Shown: piece by piece, positions 42,799 to 50,518 of the stretch
Numbering within the stretch: position 1 is the stretch's first letter
Layout: every line of letters begins with the position of its first letter
DNA from: Amycolatopsis eburnea
GTDB taxonomy: Bacteria; Actinomycetota; Actinomycetes; Mycobacteriales; Pseudonocardiaceae
Length of the DNA stretch: 64,000 nucleotides
Assembly (NCBI RefSeq): GCF_003937945.1
Contig: NZ_RSEC01000048.1
Span: forward strand, 186,001-250,000
Direction of reading: 5' to 3'
Made by a program: the position numbers and the translations under genes
Notes under the pieces: generated by a model
What the model saw: only the letters and a program-made list of their open reading frames with translations
Told to the model about the DNA's origin: nothing
The model's database searches: none

Positions 42799-45543
42799 TC
42801 AGCCGTCCGACTCCGGAGCGGGGATGTAGGCCCCTGGCACCTGCTCGGGCGCGAACACCTGGTTCTCACCCGGGTAAGGCAGCTGCCAGCCGTGCGTCTG
42901 GTACCACGTGAAGTGGTTCATCTGCGCGGGGTTGGCGTAGTCCGCGACGGCGTCCGGGCCGGTCAGCCGCTGGTGCGTCGTCCACTCCTGCCACTGCGCC
43001 GCCACCTGCCGCTTGTCGGCGGGCACCGCCGACGACGGCACCGGCGCCGCGGCCGGGTTCGCCGCGGCCGGGGTGTCCGGCCCGCACGACGGCTGGGTCT
43101 TCAGGCCGTCCGTCAACGACGTCCGGTTCGGCAGCGCGGTGAACGGCGTGAAGTCCGGCTTCTTCGTGAAGGCCGCGCTCATCGGCGTCGCCGCGCTGTC
43201 CTTCTGGTTCATCGGCTTGACCCCGAGGATCTGCTCGATCGTCCGGATCATCGTGATCTGCGAGTAGTAGTGGCTGTCGACGACGCCGTGCTGGGCGTAC
43301 GGGCTGATGATCTGCACCGGCGCCCGGTGCCCGTCGACGTGGTCCAGACCGGCCTGCGAGTCGTCCTCGACGACGAAGATCGCCGAGTCCTTCCAGTACT
43401 GGCTGTGCGAAATCTCGTCCACGATGCGACCGACGGCGAGGTCGTTGTCGGCGACCTGGGCGGCCGCGTTCGGCGGGCCGCCGGTGTGGTCGCTGGACAG
43501 CCAGAACATGTTCAGGTTGGCCGGTCCGTTCTTCTCGAAGTCGTTCTTCCAGATCTGGTAGCGGTAGACGTCCGGCACCGAGGTGTCGAACTTCGGGAAG
43601 CCCGGCACGGAAACGTTGTTCAGCGACGGGATCGGCGACGACGACACCAGCGGGTAGGCCGTCGGCTCCCCGGTGGCCGCCATGTTCTTGGCGTCGCAGT
43701 ACAGGTTCTGCCAGCTCGCCCCGGCCGGCTTGGTCAGGAACTGCTGGAACTCGCCGAAGTCCCGCACCGACTTCCCGGCCGCCTGCGCGCCGGTCCAGAG
43801 GAACCCGGAGCTCTGGTGGCCGAGCGCGTCGTCCTCGGTGTCGTAGCTGCGCAGGTACTCCCCCGCCGACGACTCGGTGTACTCGGGGTTGTCGGCCTGC
43901 ATCAGCCAGTTGTGGCCCTCGGCGGAGTTCGTGCCGATGTCGTAGGTGTTGTCGTACAACCCGAACTGCTTCGCCAGCGCGTGCTGGTTCGGCGTCACGT
44001 TCTCGCCGAACTGGTTCACGCTCGGGTCGCCGTTGCCGCGCGCGTCGTCGCCGAAGACCTGGTCGTAGGTCCGGTTTTCCTTGACCAGCAGGAAAACGTG
44101 CTTGATCGTCGATGGGTCGCCCAGGCGCGCGGGCACCGGCACCGGGCTGCGGTGGCCGTTGTCCGTCGCCAGCTGGACGGAGTTGTCCGTCCAGCCGTTC
44201 TGCTTGAACACCTGCGCGGTGTAGCCGCGGATCGCGTGGTCGTCGGGCAGCCGGAACTTCTGCAGGCTCGACGTCGTGTCGTGGGTGCCGTGCCCGGCCG
44301 CCGTCGTCGGGCGGCGGGCGTCGATGCCGCGGGTGTTGGAGACGAGGACGTCCGGGCCGACCGTGGTGATCGCGGTCGGGAAGTAGTCCGTCGGCAGCAG
44401 CCCGACGTAGCTCACCGGCTCCTGCGCGCTCTGGAAGCGGTAGACGGCGACGGCGTTGGCGCGCCCGAGCGTCACCAGCAGGTGCCCGTCCCCGGTGAGC
44501 GTGACGCCATCCGGCTCGTACCCGACCGACGCTTCCGGCCACGGCTGGGTCGCGATGGTCTGGACGACCTGGTCGCGGCCCGGGTCGATGACCGAAACCG
44601 TGTTGCTCGCGGTGTTCGTGACGAACAGCGCGCCCTTGGCGGCGTACACCGCGGTCGGGTGCAGGCCGACGTCGATGCTCTTCGGCGCGGCGGCGGTGTT
44701 CGCCAGGTCGATGACGCTGACCGTGCCGCTGGTGGTGGCGCCGGTGAACTGGCTGGCCGGGACCTGGGTGTTGTAGGAGTTCAGCGTCGGCTCGCCGGGC
44801 CGGGCCGGGTGGCCGCCTTCGTTGCTGGCGTACAGCTTGGTCCCGACGCGCACGAGGTCGCGCGGCGCGTTGCCGACGGCCCAGCTCTGCTTGATCGCGC
44901 CGGTGGCCGCGTCGAGGGCGACGACGCGGTTCTGGCCGTTGACCGCGGAGTACACAGTGGACCCGTCGGGCGAGAAGACCGCCTGTGCCACGAGCGCGTG
45001 CTTCGGGCCGTCGGCGGGGATCTTGACCGCCGCCGGCGCGGCCACGGTGCCGTCGGGGTTCACGGTGAACTTCGTGTAGCCGTCGGTCTGCGCCAGCCAC
45101 AGGCTCTTGCCGTCCGGGGAGTACGACGGTCCTTCCTGCCCGACGTCGTTGCCGGCGATGCGCAGGTTCGCCGTCGCGGAATTGCCGACGAGCTGCTGCA
45201 CCTTCCAGCTCTTGAGGTCGGCGATGGTGAGCGCGATGCCACCGTCGGCGGTCAGCGCGGCGAGGTGGGTGCCGTCCGGGCTGACCGAGGACGCCATGAT
45301 CTTGCCGTTGTTCACGACCAGCCGGTCGCCGATCGGCTTGAGGTACTGGTCGGCGGAGACGACCTGGCCGTTCTCGGTGACCTGGCCGACCTGGTCGGTC
45401 CCGAACTGCGCCGTCGACGCCACACCGACACCGGTGCCGGTGGCGACGAGCACGAACGTGGCGGAACCGGCCGTCGCGTAGCGCAGCCGGCGGCCGCTGC
45501 TCCGGCTCTTCCCGGCACGCCGTCTGCGGCGGGTTACCTGCAT
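42799..45543 (-). CDS. Secreted YncE-like propeller plus phosphoesterase (alkaline-phosphatase fold) protein
   Basis: 914 residues from ATG 45543. An Arg-rich N-terminus precedes a single hydrophobic segment (ATAGSATFVLVATGTGVGVA), so it is exported or anchored. Residues 80-480 form a seven-bladed-type propeller with YVTN/SMP-like repeats (GTVSVIDLANTAAAPKSIDVGLHPTAVY; NTVSVIDPGRDQVVQTI). The second half is a PF04185-type phosphoesterase (HVFLLVKENRTYDQVFGDD, GHNWLMQADNPEY, FVVEDDSQAGLDHVDGHRAPVQIISPYAQHGVVDSHYYSQITMIRTIEQILG). This arrangement occurs as a bifunctional YncE/alkaline phosphatase family. It follows the ABC permease by 5 bases and is part of the ABC operon. Substrate unknown. 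Confidence 0.88.
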   Translation of the reverse strand: MQVTRRRRRAGKSRSSGRRLRYATAGSATFVLVATGTGVGVASTAQFGTDQVGQVTENGQVVSADQYLKPIGDRLVVNNGKIMASSVSPDGTHLAALTADGGIALTIADLKSWKVQQLVGNSATANLRIAGNDVGQEGPSYSPDGKSLWLAQTDGYTKFTVNPDGTVAAPAAVKIPADGPKHALVAQAVFSPDGSTVYSAVNGQNRVVALDAATGAIKQSWAVGNAPRDLVRVGTKLYASNEGGHPARPGEPTLNSYNTQVPASQFTGATTSGTVSVIDLANTAAAPKSIDVGLHPTAVYAAKGALFVTNTASNTVSVIDPGRDQVVQTIATQPWPEASVGYEPDGVTLTGDGHLLVTLGRANAVAVYRFQSAQEPVSYVGLLPTDYFPTAITTVGPDVLVSNTRGIDARRPTTAAGHGTHDTTSSLQKFRLPDDHAIRGYTAQVFKQNGWTDNSVQLATDNGHRSPVPVPARLGDPSTIKHVFLLVKENRTYDQVFGDDARGNGDPSVNQFGENVTPNQHALAKQFGLYDNTYDIGTNSAEGHNWLMQADNPEYTESSAGEYLRSYDTEDDALGHQSSGFLWTGAQAAGKSVRDFGEFQQFLTKPAGASWQNLYCDAKNMAATGEPTAYPLVSSSPIPSLNNVSVPGFPKFDTSVPDVYRYQIWKNDFEKNGPANLNMFWLSSDHTGGPPNAAAQVADNDLAVGRIVDEISHSQYWKDSAIFVVEDDSQAGLDHVDGHRAPVQIISPYAQHGVVDSHYYSQITMIRTIEQILGVKPMNQKDSAATPMSAAFTKKPDFTPFTALPNRTSLTDGLKTQPSCGPDTPAAANPAAAPVPSSAVPADKRQVAAQWQEWTTHQRLTGPDAVADYANPAQMNHFTWYQTHGWQLPYPGENQVFAPEQVPGAYIPAPESDG

Positions 45544-45548
45544 CGGGG

Positions 45549-46901
45549 TTATCCCTTCGTGGTGGTGAGCAGCTCGACGTTGGCGTCGAACTGCCAGAGC
45601 GGGTTCGGCTGGTCCCCGTCCGGGGTCCGCACCTGGAAGTAGCCGTTCACTTCCTTCGGTCCGTCGCCGTCGGCGACGTACCGCCCGTCCGAGGTGACGT
45701 CGAGCTGGTAGACGGCCGATCCGGTCGCCTCGACGCCGGGGAGGTGCCAGGAGACGACGCACCGCCAGTCGTTCCCGGGTCCTTCGGCCGCGACCAGGCC
45801 GTCGCCCTTGGTGCACGCGGCGGTGGCCCCGAGCCGCGCTTCGGTGACGTCGGGGCGGTTGAGCTGAGCGGTCTGCAGCCGGTAGAGGTGGGCGAACGCC
45901 GTGGCGACCGACCGCTGCACCTTGTCCTGGTCGATGCCCGACCCCAGCGCGGGTCCGGACGCGGCGATGACGGCGGCGGTCACGGCGAAGAGCGCGACCG
46001 GCGGCAGCGCCCCGACGGTGAACGCCCGGCGGCCCAGGCCGTCGTGGGCGGGGTTGGTGAAGTCGCGGCGGAGGAAGAGCACGTACGCGAGCGCGGTCGC
46101 GAGCACGGCCCACGCAAGGCCGACCCCGACCCCGATCAGCAGCGGCCCGAGCTGCCGCGGCTCGGTGAACAGGCCGTTCCAGGAGACGAAGGCGTAGCTG
46201 GGCAGCGCGAGCCGCACGGCCACCGGCAGCGGCAGCAGCTGCGCGAGCGCCATCGCGAGCGCGACGACGGCGGGCAGCAGCAACCCCAGCGGCGACCGTC
46301 CCCCGAGGACCGACCCGAGCAGCCCGACCCCGGCGAGCGCGAGCGTCGGGGCGAGCACGCACACCCACGCGAGCACGACCTGCCCGGCGGCGTCCCCGGG
46401 CGCGAGCAGGTGCCCGTCGAACCCGACGAGCGGCCGGCTCCCGACGGCGACCAGCCCGCCCACGGTGCTCGAGACCGCCATCCCGGCGACGAGCACGACG
46501 ATGACGGTCAGGCTGGCGAGCGCCTTGGCGGCGAAGATCCGCCGCGCCGACCGCACGGCCACCAGCAGGTGCCGCCAGGTCCCGAGCCGATCCTCGGCGG
46601 CGAACACGTCCCCGGCGACGACCGAGGTGAGCAGCGGGAGCGCGTAGCTGCCGGCGAACCCGAGCATGACGAGCGGCCCGGCCCAGCCGCTGGCGTTCAT
46701 CCAGCGCCCGAAGAGGGTGTCGACGGGCAGCGAGCTTTGCCGGCTGACGGCGGCGACGAAGACCGCGGGGGCGAGCCAGCAGGCGAGGATGAGCAAGCGG
46801 ATGCGCCAGGCGGCGAAGAGCTTGACGAGTTCGAACCGGTAGCCACGCAGGAGCGCGACGGGGCGGGCGGCGGGGAGGGGAGCCGTGGTGGTGGCGGTCA
46901 T
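45549..46901 (-). CDS. ABC transporter permease with extracytoplasmic C-terminal domain
   Basis: 450 residues from ATG 46901, overlapping the upstream repeat ORF as ATGA. The first 300 residues contain about seven membrane helices (IRLLILACWLAPAVFVAAVS, PLVMLGFAGSYALPLLTSVVAG, VGALPPVALFAVTAAVIAASG). The RLGTWRHLLVAVRSARRIFAAK loop is typical of ABC-2 permeases. The last 140 residues (SGIDQDKVQRSVATAFAHLYRLQTAQLNRPDVTEA...) form a soluble domain, an unusual extension. It works with the ATPase at 47254-48177. The coupled phosphoesterase may act on what is exported. Confidence 0.85.
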   Translation of the reverse strand: MTATTTAPLPAARPVALLRGYRFELVKLFAAWRIRLLILACWLAPAVFVAAVSRQSSLPVDTLFGRWMNASGWAGPLVMLGFAGSYALPLLTSVVAGDVFAAEDRLGTWRHLLVAVRSARRIFAAKALASLTVIVVLVAGMAVSSTVGGLVAVGSRPLVGFDGHLLAPGDAAGQVVLAWVCVLAPTLALAGVGLLGSVLGGRSPLGLLLPAVVALAMALAQLLPLPVAVRLALPSYAFVSWNGLFTEPRQLGPLLIGVGVGLAWAVLATALAYVLFLRRDFTNPAHDGLGRRAFTVGALPPVALFAVTAAVIAASGPALGSGIDQDKVQRSVATAFAHLYRLQTAQLNRPDVTEARLGATAACTKGDGLVAAEGPGNDWRCVVSWHLPGVEATGSAVYQLDVTSDGRYVADGDGPKEVNGYFQVRTPDGDQPNPLWQFDANVELLTTTKG

Positions 46902-47257
46902 CGGGTGCGCTCCTGCTGCGGGGCTTGGTCCGAGCGGTGGGTGGTCATCGGGGGTGCGGCGAGGGCGCCGACCGGCGCGGTCAACCGGCGCGCGGCAGGC
47001 TGGAAAGCGGGGACCACCGCCGAAGACGGTCGCGCCCGCGCGGTGCGGCCGCCAACGGCTGCGGACGTCGGGCGCGGGTCCGGCAGCGCGGCGAAACCGC
47101 CAACCGGCGCCGTCATCGAGCGCAGTTCCGCCGGCGCGGCGAAACCGCCGCCCGCCGCGAACATCGGGCGCGGTTCCGCCGCGGCAAGACCGCCACCCGC
47201 CACAGACATCGGGCGCGGGTCCGGCAGCGCGACAAGACCGCCAACCGGCGCCGTCAT
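46898..47257 (-). CDS. Translationally coupled ORF made of 16-residue repeats
   Basis: 119 codons bridging two genes. Its ATG (47257) overlaps the ATPase stop as ATGA and its stop overlaps the permease start as ATGA. Residues 1-64 are tandem copies of a 15-16 residue unit: MTAPVGGLVALPDPRP, MSVAGGGLAAAEPRP, MFAAGGGFAAPAELRS, MTAPVGGFAALPDPRP, then a decaying copy. The unit resembles the permease N-terminus (MTATTTAPLPAARP), so it may have arisen by duplication of that start region. It has no predicted fold, membrane helix or known family. It may be translated only to couple the two ABC genes. Confidence 0.5.
   Translation of the reverse strand: MTAPVGGLVALPDPRPMSVAGGGLAAAEPRPMFAAGGGFAAPAELRSMTAPVGGFAALPDPRPTSAAVGGRTARARPSSAVVPAFQPAARRLTAPVGALAAPPMTTHRSDQAPQQERTR
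47066..47254 (-). repeat. 48-bp tandem repeat, four units
   Basis: Unit starts at 47066, 47114, 47162 and 47207, with a partial fifth at 47255, give periods of 48, 48, 45 and 48 bases, all multiples of three. The first and fourth units are nearly identical and the inner two have diverged. The array lies wholly within the coupled ORF between ABC ATPase and permease, and may vary in copy number between strains. Confidence 0.75.
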
Positions 47258-48177
47258 CGGGCGTTCTCCTGCTCCGTCAGCGCCAGGAACGCGGCCTCCA
47301 GCGGCGAAACCACCGGCGCCAGCTCCCGGACCGCCACCCCCTCGCCCACCAGCCGGCGGACCAGCTCGTCCAGCGCCGGCACCAGCGCCCGGACCACCAG
47401 GACCTCCTCGTCCTGCCGCGGTCCGTCGTCCGCCGCCACCCCCGGGGTCGAGGCGATCACCCGCCGGGCGGCCGCCGGGTCGGAGGTGCGCAGGCGGTAG
47501 GCCAGCTCGCGGTTCTCCGCGGCCAGCTTGGCGGGCGGGCCGGTGAACGCGACGCGGCCGGTGGCGAGGATCGTCACCTCCGAGCACAGGGCCTCGAGGT
47601 CGTCCATGCGGTGGCTGGACAGCACCACCGTCGTGCCGCCGTCCGCGAGCTGCTCGAGGACGCCGTGCACGTGCTTCTTGCCGGCCGGGTCGAGGCCGTT
47701 GGCCGGCTCGTCGAGGACCAGCAGGCGCGGCTCGGTGAGCAGGGCCGCAGCCAGGCCGAGGCGCTGGCGCATGCCCAGCGAGAAACCCCGGACGCGGTCG
47801 TCGGCGACGTCCGCGAGGCCGACGCGGCCGAGGGTGTCATCGATGTCAGCGGCCGCGTCCCGGAGCGCGGCCAGCGCCGCCAGGTTCTGCCGCGCGGTCA
47901 GCGCGGGGTAGAGGCCCGGGCCGTCGACGAAGCCCGCGACCCCCGCGGGCGCGGCCAGTGCCCGGCCGACCGGCGTGCCGAGGATCTCCAAGCTGCCTTC
48001 GTCGGCGACCGCGAGGCTCAGCAGCAGGCCGAGCAGCGTCGTCTTGCCCGCGCCGTTCGGGCCGACCAGCCCGTGGATCTCCCCCGGCGCCACGTCGAAG
48101 TCGATGCCGTCGAGCGCGACGACGTCACCGAAGCACTTGGTGATCCCGCGCGCTTTCACTGCCCAGGGTGCGTCCAT
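47254..48177 (-). CDS. ABC transporter ATP-binding protein
   Basis: 307 residues from ATG 48177. Walker A is LVGPNGAGKTTLLGL, the Q-loop region GFVDGPGLYPALTARQNL, the signature FSLGMRQRLGLAAAL, Walker B LLVLDEPANGLDPAGK and the switch His LSSHRMDDLEALC. The C-terminal 90 residues follow the DrrA/bacitracin-exporter pattern. The GP-x-x motif FVDGPGLYP resembles bacitracin/lantibiotic-immunity ATPases. It heads the operon with the repeat ORF, permease and phosphoesterase. An in-frame start 51 codons upstream has no conserved sequence. Confidence 0.92.
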   Translation of the reverse strand: MDAPWAVKARGITKCFGDVVALDGIDFDVAPGEIHGLVGPNGAGKTTLLGLLLSLAVADEGSLEILGTPVGRALAAPAGVAGFVDGPGLYPALTARQNLAALAALRDAAADIDDTLGRVGLADVADDRVRGFSLGMRQRLGLAAALLTEPRLLVLDEPANGLDPAGKKHVHGVLEQLADGGTTVVLSSHRMDDLEALCSEVTILATGRVAFTGPPAKLAAENRELAYRLRTSDPAAARRVIASTPGVAADDGPRQDEEVLVVRALVPALDELVRRLVGEGVAVRELAPVVSPLEAAFLALTEQENAR

Positions 48178-48522
48178 GGGTCCCTTCCCTTCGCGGCTGC
48201 GCCAGAAACTTAGGCACCGCAAATGACGTGGGCACGCGCGTGGGGTGAACGCCGGGGGAACGCGAGCCGACCGGCGCACGCCGAGGTGGTGAAATGTCCG
48301 AGTTAACCGTCCGCTTGCCCGCGAGCGCACGGCCGCCGGGGCGGCAACCCCTATCCCACTTCCCGGAAAACCCTTACAAATGCGGGGTCAACCCCTGTTC
48401 CAGGGAATTCCCTAATAGGAGCCGGACATCTTGACACGGCGATCGGCGGTCAGGCATCGTCGAGAGACGTAGGCCACATTTCCTGCTTTTCCTCCGCGCA
48501 GGCGAACCCACGGAGATGAATC
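48178..48522. promoter_or_regulatory. 345-base divergent intergenic region upstream of the ABC operon and DUF5988 gene
   Basis: No coding sequence is seen. The notable element is the perfect 12-bp palindrome AGGGAATTCCCT (48402-48413), preceded by GTCAACCCCT. It resembles, from memory, the CTVGGGAWWTCCCBAG site of PAS-LuxR regulators at 14 of 16 positions. TTGACA at 48432-48437 is a possible -35 for the small gene at 48523. AACCCCT occurs twice. Confidence 0.45.
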
Positions 48523-48735
48523 ATGACGAATATCAAGGTGACGCTTTCCGGTGGTCCGGCCGAGCTGATCGAACGCCACCGGGAATGGACGGTCGGCAGC
48601 ATCGGCGAAGTCGCGAAGGTCAGCTTCGGCGCCGGGTACGAGCACTTCTCCCACGAAGGCGAGTTCACGACGGGCGCCGAGGGCGACCAGGTCCCGGTGT
48701 TCGCCTGGTGCGGGCGCACCAGAGTCGCCGAGTGA
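48523..48735 (+). CDS. Small DUF5988-like protein
   Basis: 70 residues from ATG 48523 with CGGAG upstream: MTNIKVTLSGGPAELIERHREWTV, then a beta-rich half with VSFGAGYEHFSHEGEF and PVFAWCGRTRVAE. The GGPA start, GYEHF centre and TRVAE end are the pattern I associate with DUF5988, small actinobacterial proteins of unknown function often found near regulators or specialised-metabolite genes. No signal peptide. The palindrome 110 bases upstream suggests specific regulation. Confidence 0.65.
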   Translation: MTNIKVTLSGGPAELIERHREWTVGSIGEVAKVSFGAGYEHFSHEGEFTTGAEGDQVPVFAWCGRTRVAE

Positions 48736-48848
48736 CCTGGGCGGTCTCCACCTCGATCTCCACCCCGCGGAGGTCCTCCTCCACCCCGGTCCGGCGCTAG
48801 TTTCCTCCCGGTCGGTGCACCGGCACCGCGGTCCGGAGGGAATGCGCC

Positions 48849-49028
48849 ATGGGTGAGGTACTCGGTTTCCTGCTGCTCCGTTTCGCCATCATCGGCGGCG
48901 GGATCCTGTTGTTGATCCTGCTGCTCGGCGTGGTCGTGTACGCGCTCAAGAAAGCGGGCCGGTACGACCGGGCGAAAGAGGTCGGCGGAAAAGCGCTCGA
49001 TTACCTGAACGAGCGCGGCAAATCGTGA
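48849..49028 (+). CDS. 59-residue single-helix membrane protein
   Basis: From ATG 48849 (GGAGGGA seven bases ahead) to TGA 49026-49028. Residues 8-32 (LLLRFAIIGGGILLLILLLGVVVYAL) are one long membrane helix. The cytoplasmic tail KKAGRYDRAKEVGGKALDYLNERGKS is charged and helical. It is too short for many gene finders, but the ribosome site, codon use and hydrophobic pattern support it. No family is recognised. It converges on the response regulator, with 3 bases between. Confidence 0.6.
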   Translation: MGEVLGFLLLRFAIIGGGILLLILLLGVVVYALKKAGRYDRAKEVGGKALDYLNERGKS

Positions 49029-49031
49029 AGA

Positions 49032-49709
49032 TCAATCGTGGTCGAGGCCGTGCCGCACGGCGTAGCGCATGGCCTCGATCCGGTTGCGGGCGCCGATCTT
49101 GGCGAACGCGTTGTTGATGTGCGTCTTCACCGTCGTCTCGGCGACGAACAGCTCGGCCGCGATCTCGCCGTTGCTCAGCCCGGCGGTGATCAGGCCGAGC
49201 ACCTCGGCCTCCCGCGCGGTGAGCCCGTCCGGCAGGCTTTCCGCGCGCGGGACGGCTTTCCGCGCGCCCGGGTCCAGCAGCGCGCCGGCCACCCGCCGCG
49301 AAACCTCGGCCCCGAACGTCAGCTGCCCGGCAGCCACGGCCCGCAACGCGGCCCCGATCTCCGCGCGGCCCGCGTCCTTCGTCAGGTACCCGCGCGCCCC
49401 GGCGGCCAGCGCGCCGGTGATCGACGCGTCGTCGGCGTAGGTCGTCAGCACCACGACGGCGACGTCCGGGTGGTCCCGGGTGATCCGCCGGGTCGCGTCG
49501 GTCCCGTTCAGCACCGGCATGGTGAGGTCCATCAGCACGACGTCGGGCGCCAGCCGCGCGACCAGCTCGAGCGCGCTCGCCCCGTCCGCCGCGGTCCCGG
49601 TCACTTCGACGCCGTCGAGCAGGTCCAGCAGCGCGGCCAGGCCTTCGCGCACGGCCTGCTGGTCGTCGGCCACGATCACCCGGATCGCCCGCGGCTCATC
49701 CCCGGTCAC
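49032..49709 (-). CDS. Orphan NarL/FixJ-type response regulator
   Basis: 225 residues from GTG 49709. The receiver has VIVADDQQAVREGL, phospho-Asp in VVLMDLTMPVLNGTDA, VVVLTTYADDAS and GYLTKDAGRAE. The LuxR HTH is LTAREAEVLGLITAGLSNGEIAAELFVAETTVKTHINNAFAKIG. TAGCGT (rc of 49718-49723) lies 8 bases before this GTG; the upstream TTG at 49715 is only 2 bases from the hexamer and is less likely. No histidine kinase adjoins it, so its partner is elsewhere or the gene works alone. Confidence 0.9.
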   Translation of the reverse strand: MTGDEPRAIRVIVADDQQAVREGLAALLDLLDGVEVTGTAADGASALELVARLAPDVVLMDLTMPVLNGTDATRRITRDHPDVAVVVLTTYADDASITGALAAGARGYLTKDAGRAEIGAALRAVAAGQLTFGAEVSRRVAGALLDPGARKAVPRAESLPDGLTAREAEVLGLITAGLSNGEIAAELFVAETTVKTHINNAFAKIGARNRIEAMRYAVRHGLDHD

Positions 49710-49752
49710 GCTCAAGCACGCTACAGGTCGTGGGTGTGGCCGGGTGGTCGAC

Positions 49753-49807
49753 TGCCGTTAAGGCCACCTTACGGGCGTCAGACGCCCGTAAGGTGGCCTT
49801 AACGGCA
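49753..49807. repeat. 55-base nested palindrome (TAAGG/CCTTA type), likely terminator of the deacetylase operon
   Basis: Perfect 27-bp arms (49753-49779 and 49781-49807) surround a single A. Each arm contains the smaller palindrome TAAGG-CCA-CCTTA. It lies 46 bases beyond the stop of the polysaccharide deacetylase on the minus strand. The architecture parallels the element at 21421-21473, though the sequence differs. Confidence 0.8.
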
Positions 49808-49853
49808 TTGGGGCAGAACCCGGCCGAACACCCACGACCCGGCTGCGGCGAGG

Positions 49854-50516
49854 TCAGCCCGGGGCCACTGCCCGGCCCGTCGAGGGCGAGATCATCCCCG
49901 CGCACAGGCCCCGGCTCGCCAGGGTCTGCGCGATGCGCGGGATCGCCGCCCGGGTGTTGGCCGGCCATTCGTGCATCAGGATGATCTGGCCGTTCTGGAG
50001 CCGCGCGTTGGCCGCGACGATCGCGTCGACACTCGCGCCGTTCCAGTCCTGGGAATCGACGTCCCAGATGATCTGGCGCAGGCCGTACTTCGACGCCACC
50101 GCCTGGACCGTCGCGTTCGTTTCCCCGTACGGCGGGCGGAACAGCCGGGGCGTGCCGCCGCCCCCGGCCGCGATCGCCTGCTGCGTGCGGGAAATCTCCG
50201 AGTCGACCTGTGCCTGGCCCAGCTGGGTCAGGTGCGGGTGGGTGTAGCTGTGGTTGCCCACCCACATGCCCGCACTGACCTGCGCGCCGACCTGGGCCGG
50301 GTACGCGGCCGCGTACTGGCCCTCGTTGAACATCGTGGCGCGCAACCCGTTCTGCCGCAACGCGCTCAGCAGTGCCGGGGTGTTGCCGGACGACGGCCCG
50401 TCGTCGAACGTCAGGCCGACGTACCCGCCGCACGCCGCCGCCTGGGCCGGCGTGACCGCGAAGGCGCCCGCCGCGGCCACCAGCGCGGCCGTCAGCACCA
50501 TCCTCGTGGCCCGCAC
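49854..50516 (-). CDS. Secreted polysaccharide deacetylase (CE4, NodB)
   Basis: 220 residues from GTG 50516, two bases after the xylanase stop. Signal peptide MVLTAALVAAAGAFAVTPAQA. The NodB motifs are complete: TFDDGP (catalytic and metal Asp), NHSYTHPHLTQ (metal His pair), RPPYGETNATV, DVDSQDWNG and ILMHEW. CE4 enzymes remove acetyl groups from xylan, chitin or peptidoglycan. Being the second gene after a GH11 xylanase makes acetylxylan the likely substrate. In some actinobacteria the two activities are fused in one chain. Confidence 0.92.
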   Translation of the reverse strand: MRATRMVLTAALVAAAGAFAVTPAQAAACGGYVGLTFDDGPSSGNTPALLSALRQNGLRATMFNEGQYAAAYPAQVGAQVSAGMWVGNHSYTHPHLTQLGQAQVDSEISRTQQAIAAGGGGTPRLFRPPYGETNATVQAVASKYGLRQIIWDVDSQDWNGASVDAIVAANARLQNGQIILMHEWPANTRAAIPRIAQTLASRGLCAGMISPSTGRAVAPG

Positions 50517-50518
50517 GC

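Noticed and set aside
42892..45642. 916-codon plus-strand frame opposite the phosphoesterase gene
   Set aside because: Shadow frame of Arg/Val/Leu-rich sequence without domains.
47066..47254. Possible CRISPR array
   Set aside because: Units of 45-48 bp are contiguous with no unique spacers, keep a codon frame and lie inside an ORF; this is a tandem coding repeat.
48389..48413. Terminator in the intergenic region before the DUF5988 gene
   Set aside because: The inverted repeats there are short and lie upstream of both divergent genes, where a regulatory site fits better.
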